Assembly: GCF_000186865.1 (NCBI RefSeq)
Contig: NW_008705569.1
Location: 173,959-237,958, forward strand
Length of the DNA stretch: 64,000 nt
From: Aureococcus anophagefferens
Taxonomy: Eukaryota; Sar; Pelagophyceae; Pelagomonadales; Pelagomonadaceae
Reading direction: 5' to 3'
Below the pieces are notes generated by a model. The model was not told where the DNA came from and did no database searches. It was given only the letters and a program-made list of their open reading frames with translations. The stretch's first letter is position 1, and every line of letters starts with the position of its first letter. Made by a program: the position numbers and the translations under genes. Shown piece by piece: positions 58,414-64,000 of the stretch.

Positions 58414-60828
58414 ATGGAGTCCCCCCGCGTGGTGGGCGTGGAGGCCGTGACCGTGGCCTGCCTCGACGCCCTGGAGATGCTGGAGAAGCACGCCGACGAC
58501 GAGGAGCCGCTGCGCCAGCGCTACCCGTCGACGGGCGCCCTCGCGCGCGCGCTGTACCGGGCGCTGCGGGCGCTCCACGAGCGCGAGGCCGGGTCGGCGT
58601 CGACGCTCGCCTACGTGCTCGCCTGCGCGCGGGCCGCGCGCGACGCGCTCGAGGACCTGCGGACGCGCCGGTCCAACTTCTTCGGGGCCGAGTTCCGCGA
58701 CCGGAGCCCGCTCTCGACGCTGCGCAACGTGGAGCGCAAGGTGTCGCAGCTCGCCGAGTCCCTGAGCGGCGGTCCCGCGGCGGAGAGCGGGAGCTGCTAC
58801 GTCGGCGGCGCGCTCGGCGACGACGACGCGGAGCTCGCGGTCGCCGACGTGCCGAGCCGCCTCTTCTGGATCGAGCGCTTCGGCCGCTTCTCCAGCGAGG
58901 TGCCCTGGGCCCAGTTCACGGCGTCGGTCGTCGACGAGTTCGGCGAGCAGCCCCGGGGCACGCTCGAGCTGCTCAAGCCCGCGCTCGGCGTCCGCGACGC
59001 CGCGGGCTTCGTGTCCATGGCGTCGTTCGGGCGCTTCGCGGAGCACCGGGGCCGCGGCGGCGGCTTCTACGGCGCCTTCGTGGCGCTGTCCGACCCGGCG
59101 CGGGTCGTCTACGCCATGGGCACCGTCGACGACGACGCGCAGGGCGGCGAGCCCCGGGGCAGCACAAGGGTGCGAAATTCCCAACTTCAAAGGCTCCGAT
59201 CTCGGCCGTGTTCCACTCGTTTCGGCTGATTTTTGGACGAGCGATCATCTCTCGGAACGGTCTCGAAGCGTGGATGCTTTTTCCGGAACGCGCGCGCGCG
59301 GAACACTCACGTTGAAGCGACGTCGAATCACCCTTGTGCCAGGCGAGCCCGCGCCCGCGCTCGTCGAGGGCCTGCTCGGCGTCGCCGTCGCGGCCGTGTG
59401 CTGCGGCGGCCAGCACGCGGCGGTGCTGACGGCGGCGGGCGAGGTCTACACCTGGGGCCGCGGCGGCTTCGGGCGCCTGGGCCACGGCGACGCGCACTCG
59501 CTCAAGGCGCCGCGGCTCGTCCGAGGCGCGCTCGTCGGCGTCGTCTGCGCGCAGGTCGCGTGCGGCTTCGCGTACACGGCCGCCGTGAGCGCCCAGGGCG
59601 CGCTCTACACCTGGGGCGCCGGCGAGAACGGGCGCCTGGGTTTGGGCGACGTCGACGACAGGGCAGGAAAAGAGAGCGACATGCCCAACTTCAAAGGCTC
59701 CGATCTCGGCCGTTTTCCACTCGTTTCGGCTGATTTTTGGACGAGCGATCATCTCTCGGAACGGTCTCGAAGCGTGGATGCTTTTCCCGGAACGCGCGCG
59801 CGCGGCACATTCACGTTGAAGCGAACTTGAATCTCTCTTTTCCTGCCCAGGTCGACGACCGCCACGAGCCGTCGCGCGTCGACGCGCTCTGGCCGCACCG
59901 GCCGCTCCGCCGCGTCAACGCGGGCTCCGTGCACACGTGCGCGCTGGGCGTCGACGGCGTCGCCTACTCCTTCGGCAAGCACGAGTACACGGGCCACGGC
60001 GCGGCGGCGGACGTGCTCACGCCGCGGCCCCTCGACGCGTTCGGGGGGCGCGCGGTCCGCGAGATCTCCGTCGGGCCGGGCGGCTACCACACGGTGGCCC
60101 TCGTGTCGCCCGCCGACGTCTACACCTGGGGCCACAACCGCGTCGGCCAGCTCGGCTACACGAACAACGACGTCGTGCCGCGCAACGGCGAGGGCGCGCA
60201 CTTCGTGCCGCGGCCGCGGCGCGTCGACTCCGTGTCCGGGCTCCGCGTGCGCCGCGTCGTCGCGGGCTGGGGCCACACGGCGCTCCTGACGGCCGAGGGC
60301 GCGGCCTACGTCTGCGGCCGCAACTTCCAGGGCCAGCTCGGCCTCGGCGACCCGGAGTCGTTCCCCCACAACGAGCGCGGCCACCCGTACCAGCCGGACT
60401 TTCGGCTCCTCGACCGCCTCGGCGCGAAGCGCGTCGCGCAGATCGCCTGCGGCGGCGAGCACTCCGTGGCCCTCACGGAGGACGGCGAGGTCCACTCCTG
60501 CGGCGCGGGGAACAAGGGCCAGCTCGGCCACGGCAACGTCGACAACGAGCAGTTCCCGCGCGTCGTCTCGAGGCTCAAGGCGAGCCGCCGGGACGTCCTC
60601 GAGGTCGCCTGCGGCAACAACGGCACCCTCGTGCTCTGCGGCTACTTCAACCCGCCGTCCCTCTTCGACTGCTGCGCCGAGGTCATCTGCGCGGACCCGG
60701 ACCGCTTCGACGACGTCGACGCGATCCTGCCGCCGTCCCTCGTCCAGCGCGTCCGCGCCGCGGGGGCCTCCTCGGGGGCCGCGCGGCCCGACACGGACCT
60801 CCCGGAGCCGCCGAGCGCCCAGCCCTAG
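58414..60828 (+). CDS. RCC1-repeat (beta-propeller) protein
   Basis: Exons 58414-59146, 59343-59650 and 59851-60828 (672 residues). Residues 1-245 form a helical N-terminal region of unknown type (LFWIERFGRFSSEVPWAQFT). RCC1 repeats follow: CCGGQHAAVLTAAGEVYTWG, GRLGHGD, ACGFAYTAAVSAQGALYTWG, GRLGLGD, VSPADVYTWGHNRVGQLGYT, CGRNFQGQLGLGD and ACGGEHSVALTEDGEVHSCG. Seven blades are expected for a closed propeller. This may be a Ran-GEF relative or, more likely, one of the many RCC1-like scaffolds. Both introns are group B introners 308 bp apart. Confidence 0.85.
59155..59342 (+). mobile_element. Introner element, group B, copy 2 (RCC1 gene)
   Basis: 188 bp. Perfect duplication GCGAGCCC at 59147-59154 and 59343-59350. 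The intron is 59147-59342 with a GC donor and CCAG acceptor. The sequence is highly similar to copy 3, 300 bp downstream. Confidence 0.92.
59659..59850 (+). mobile_element. Introner element, group B, copy 3 (RCC1 gene)
   Basis: 192 bp with ends CAGGGCAGGAAAAG and CTTTTCCTGCCCAG, a near-perfect inverted repeat. Perfect duplication GTCGACGA at 59651-59658 and 59851-59858. The intron is 59651-59850 with a GT donor. Confidence 0.93.
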
Positions 60829-60869
60829 GGGCGCGCATAAAAAGAGCGGTGGAGTTCCGAGCGCTCTCT

Positions 60870-61253
60870 ACAGCCGCGCTGGCCGCTCGACTTCTTTTAG
60901 TGGAAGTGGCCGCGTACTTGCGCGCGAAGGCGCACTTCTCCTTGAAGTTGAGCTTGTAGACGCGGCTCAGCCGGTCGAACTCCGCGACCCACGCGCTGTT
61001 GCACGTCATGCAGCAGTTGGTCAGGCGCGACGACACGAGGCCGTTCGCGCCTACCGCCTTGTCGTGCTCGACGAAGGTGTAGCCGCCCTGGTCGCGGGCG
61101 GCGAGCGCTTGCAGATGTAGCAGTGTTGCGTGTGGTCGAATTTGCCCTCGGCGTCCTTGAACGGCGGGAACTTGACGAAGGCGACGATCCATGCCATGTC
61201 CTGATTTCGCGGGAGCTCGTGCGTTCCGCAGCCGTGCATGATGGCGTAGTTCG
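60870..61253 (-). pseudogene. Frameshifted coding remnant with Cys/His clusters
   Basis: Two frames carry protein-like sequence in succession on the minus strand: NYAIMHGCGTHELPRNQDMA and HTQHCYICK, then one base out of phase QGGYTFVEHDKAVGANGLVS and RLTNCCMTCNSAWVAEFDRL. C-x-x-C pairs suggest a zinc-binding module. No normal-sized intron joins the frames, so a one-base lesion or sequencing error is likely. It may be the continuation of the upstream glycosyltransferase-like gene or a separate decayed gene. Confidence 0.4.
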
Positions 61254-62327
61254 TCAGTGACCCGAATCGGCACGATTCATCTGCAGAGAAGGGCACATCA
61301 CTGGATTTTTACGCATCCAGTCAAAATAATAGCTGTCATTATGCGCCAGCATGCGCTTGTAAATCGGCCCTCTCTCCTTGTCATTATGATACGTGGCAAG
61401 CTTCTCCTTGGCAAGTTTAAACTGTGTTTTTGTGAGACTGAAGTGTTCCATTGCACCCTTACAGGAGGAAATCTTGCATTTAGTACCGTTGTAATGGCCG
61501 CGTTGCGAACCTTTAAACTGCAAAATTCTTCGGTTGCACATGATAGGTGCCGTGGCAATTTTTCTTATGCCGCCCTTTAACAGTCTCCCACGCACATTAG
61601 CGCACAGCGGAGATGTCTCGTTCCAGCGATCGATCATCGTTGCAATTATGATCTTGTCTGTAGACGTACACGAACAGGGCAGATAAAGTCGCTCATCGCC
61701 ATCCACTTGAGCTATGAGCGCATTCGGGTGTCTTGATCCGAGGTCTCGAAGGTGCGCGTTTATAATATCTCGCTTGACAGCGGAAGTATACGTTATATTT
61801 GGATAATAACGCAGGTTTACACGCGGTACGGGAACATCAAGTTTGGCGCCGTGAACGAAAATGTGCAGGTTTGTAGGAGCCACACCAAGTATGTCTACAT
61901 GATGCGCTACAAAGGCACTCATATCAACGGAGTGATGGATAAAAGATAGTATGTGCATGCGTTGTGCAACACTACGCTCAATCGCGCAGAACGTCGTGGG
62001 GCAGATGCCGCACGCCACGGGGCAGGCGACCTTGGCCTTGACGCCGTGTATGACCCAGGCGGCCTTGCAGCGCTTCGCGGGCGACTTGCCGACCCACGCG
62101 CAGGTCTTCCACTTCTTCGTGCCCTGGTACCACGTCTCCGAGTCCGCGCACGCTTCCGAGAGATGGCGGGCCGAGTCCTCGACGCCCGGTAGACCATCGA
62201 CGTCCGCGTCCTCGGCGTCGTCGGACGGGACCGCCTCGGGGCTGGCGTCGGACCCCTCGAGGCCGTCGAACACCGACGCATTCGCGACGACGCCGAGCGC
62301 GAGGAGCAGGAACGCGTTCCAATTCAT
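61254..62327 (-). CDS. Secreted ShKT-like / glycosyltransferase-like chimera
   Basis: 357 residues from ATG 62327 with signal peptide MNWNAFLLLALGVVANA. Residues about 60-110 form a six-Cys ShKT-like module (CADSETWYQGTKKWKTCAWV through KVACPVACGIC). The remainder looks like a glycosyltransferase: ILSFIHHSVDMSAFVAHHVD, PNALIAQVDGDERLYLPCSC (acidic D-G-D-E motif) and MEHFSLTKTQFKLAKEKLAT. Base composition drops sharply near 61960, from GC-rich to AT-richer codons, exactly where the second part begins. The stop at 61254 is followed by coding-like sequence in another frame, so the true end is uncertain. Confidence 0.6.
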   Translation of the reverse strand: MNWNAFLLLALGVVANASVFDGLEGSDASPEAVPSDDAEDADVDGLPGVEDSARHLSEACADSETWYQGTKKWKTCAWVGKSPAKRCKAAWVIHGVKAKVACPVACGICPTTFCAIERSVAQRMHILSFIHHSVDMSAFVAHHVDILGVAPTNLHIFVHGAKLDVPVPRVNLRYYPNITYTSAVKRDIINAHLRDLGSRHPNALIAQVDGDERLYLPCSCTSTDKIIIATMIDRWNETSPLCANVRGRLLKGGIRKIATAPIMCNRRILQFKGSQRGHYNGTKCKISSCKGAMEHFSLTKTQFKLAKEKLATYHNDKERGPIYKRMLAHNDSYYFDWMRKNPVMCPSLQMNRADSGH

Positions 62328-62973
62328 CTTCGTGTGAACTGTGTAGCTAATACGGCGCGAAAGCCTGTGAGGGGGGCGCGAGGGTAAGGTCTCGGTCGCG
62401 TAGCGCGAGGAGCGGGTCCCGGCGCGTTCGGGCGCTCGGGCCCGAGGGCGTCGGCGATCCGCGGAGCGGGCGATGCGGGGGCGGGCGAGGGCGGGGCGGG
62501 CAACGTGGTGGTCGGCGGACGATGGGTCAGCGGGGAAGCGGGTTCGGGCGAAATCGGCCGATCCGAGGCGGACGCGCGATCGTCTACGATCGGCGAACCG
62601 CGGACGGGCCGCGGGATGCGGCCACGTCGCCAAGGTCGCCAAGGCCGCGCGCGACGGTCGTACGGCGCACCGCGAGGTTTCATACGGCGCGCCGCGACGG
62701 CGCGCCGCGACGGCGCGCCGCGACGGCGCGCCGTTGATTCGGTCGTCGCCCGGCCGCCGCGGCCGTTTGCCCGGAAAGCGTGGCGAGCGGTCGATTTTTT
62801 TAGGGTCGTACACGATGTGGGACGCGGGGCGGCACTATGAGGAAGGGGATGATGTGCGAGTGCGAGCGTGGGCGTGGGCGACGTCGTTGATGGGCTTGAA
62901 GACCTCATGCCGGAGCTCATGTGCGGAGCATGGTCGACGCCTCCCGCTCTCCCAGATCTCTCCCCACGCGCGT
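62328..62973. other. Intergenic region with short GC-rich repeats
   Basis: 646 bp without a supported gene. About 62685-62735 holds roughly four copies of a 13-bp word (GCGCGCCGCGACG). Presumed promoter of the ShKT/glycosyltransferase-like gene and 3' end of the LRR gene. No RNA gene recognised. Confidence 0.45.
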
Positions 62974-64000
62974 TTAGTAGAACTCGATCAGCGCGCCGCC
63001 CCCGCGCGCCTTCAGCACGACGTCGAAGAAGACGGCGATGGCGACCTCCGCGTCGGCCACGTCCGTCTTCGACTTCCTCCGCCCGGGCCAGCGCGGGAGG
63101 TGGAAGCGCTTCGGCGCCAGCACATCGCGGATCGTCTCGAGGTCGTCCACCAGATCTTCCGAGTCGCGGCTCGCGACCCAGCGCAGGTGCGACAGCCTCG
63201 GGCAGTCCATGACCACGGCCAGCACGCCGCGGATCGTGACGCCCGGCGCGTGCTCCACCGAGAAGATGCGGAGCGTCTCGCGCGACGGCCCGTTCAACAG
63301 GCAATAGAGCGCCGCGTTCGTCGCGTAGTCGCTGAGGCGGATCTCGCAGTGCGTCAGCGCGAGCCCCGCGAAAAAGGGCTCGAGGTCCTCGTCGCCGATG
63401 CAGCTGTCCTCGGGCCTGTGTGGAAATCAACCACTGGTTTGGGGGGTTCCCACCAAACTTCAGAACTCTCTATCTCGGTCCAATCGACGTCGATTCGGCT
63501 GATTTTTGGACGGATCGATTGCTCTCGTCAAGTTCTCGAAGCATAGAAGAAGAGCTCGCGTCGAAACCGTCGCATACGCTCACATTGAAGTCGGGTTGAA
63601 GATTTGATTTCCACACAGCCTCGGGCAGGATGCAGCCCGCGAGCTTCGGCGCCGCCGCCGCGACGTCGCCCAGACGCCGCTCCAAGTCCGGGCAGCCCGT
63701 CGTGCAGGGAAGCGTGAGGCGCCGCAGGTGCGGGCACCGCGCGCAGCAGTCGACGAGGTCGCCGACGGGCACGCAGGCGTCCTCGAAATCAATCGTCACG
63801 AGGCGGTCGCCGGCGGCGTCGACGATGCGCGGCAGATCGCCCGCGCCGAGCGACACGCCGTCGAAGTCCACGTGCGCGACGTCCGGCAGGGCCTCGAGCG
63901 CCTTGACGACGCGGTCGACGCGGAGCGCGTGGTTGCTCGCGTTCGTGCCGCAGTCCAGTTTCGTCAGGCGCGGGAACAGCGGCGCCCACGACTCCGCCGG
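62974..64000 (-). CDS. Leucine-rich-repeat-like protein, 5' end beyond the window
   Basis: Exons complement 63627->64000 and 62974-63415. LRR-like segments without an obvious catalytic domain: FPRLTKLDCGTNASNHALRV, RLVTIDFEDACVPVGDLVDC, CPHLRRLTLPCTTGCPDLE and CPRLSHLRWVASRDSEDLVD. The pattern (L-x-x-L-x-L/F with Cys-rich turns) resembles F-box/LRR or RNI-type proteins. No F-box is visible, but the N terminus is missing. The intron is a full-length group A introner; splicing gives AGCILPEDSCIGDEDLEPFF. Confidence 0.65.
63416..63618 (+). mobile_element. Introner element, group A, copy 6 (LRR gene)
   Basis: 203 bp, the same length as copies 1 and 2, with perfect CTGTGTGGAAATCAA ends. Perfect duplication CCTCGGGC (GCCCGAGG on the gene strand) at 63408-63415 and 63619-63626. 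The intron is complement 63416-63626, GC donor. Confidence 0.93.

Noticed and set aside
62685..62735. Possible CRISPR-like array
   Set aside because: Units are 13 bp, contiguous and without spacers; the genome is eukaryotic.
1..64000. tRNA, rRNA or snRNA genes
   Set aside because: I looked for cloverleaf-like and conserved RNA segments by eye and found none; a covariance-model search would be needed to exclude them.

Overview
The window is GC-rich nuclear DNA from a photosynthetic eukaryote. Genes are dense, sit on both strands, and many carry short introns. Three kinds of evidence point to a pelagophyte alga such as Aureococcus anophagefferens or a close relative: the eukaryotic gene set (cohesin, Wee1, Pcf11, proteasome alpha-5, NSF-like ATPase), heterokont-style targeting peptides, and above all numerous introner elements, which are known from Aureococcus. 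The species call is an inference.

Layout. 0-13 kb: cohesin kleisin RAD21, a small EF-hand-like protein, a three-domain glycosyltransferase, a Wee1-type kinase, a GIY-YIG-like protein and PCF11. 13-22 kb: an MFS transporter, a partial duplicate of a hydrolase exon, a cysteine-rich protein, a very unusual AMP-ligase/LRR/hydrolase fusion and a secreted esterase. 22-31 kb: PLAC8 protein, ULP/SENP protease, SAM methyltransferase, coiled-coil protein, sulfotransferase and ATP-dependent PEPCK. 31-41 kb: tyrosinase, a CCDC97-like protein, ARMC6, an assembly gap, a frameshifted FAD amine oxidase, a PPPDE protein, a plastid cold-shock protein and a small basic protein. 41-54 kb: PSMA5, a UPF0489-VHL protein, an SLC35 transporter, a SAM-domain protein, a secreted protein, a double cyclophilin and a cyclic-nucleotide-binding K+ channel. 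54-64 kb: START protein, NSF-like AAA, a putative lumenal protein, a SulP transporter, an RCC1 protein, a compositionally mixed glycosyltransferase-like gene and an LRR gene cut by the window end.

The most striking content is 14 introner insertions in 11 genes, in three groups: A (about 203 bp), B (about 190 bp) and C (about 78 bp). Each is flanked by an 8-bp target-site duplication (TSD). The upstream TSD copy supplies the 5' splice site (GC or GT) and the element end supplies the AG. Removing element plus one TSD copy restores the conserved protein frame in every gene where the family is recognised. All nine A/B copies point the same way on the chromosome whichever strand the host gene uses; group C always follows the gene strand. 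By hand count, 16 of 23 inferred introns use GC donors. Many long ORFs antisense to these genes are GC artefacts and were left out. The genes are mostly unrelated housekeeping and accessory functions, so no operon-like logic applies, although neighbours often share short divergent promoters or end within a few bases of each other.
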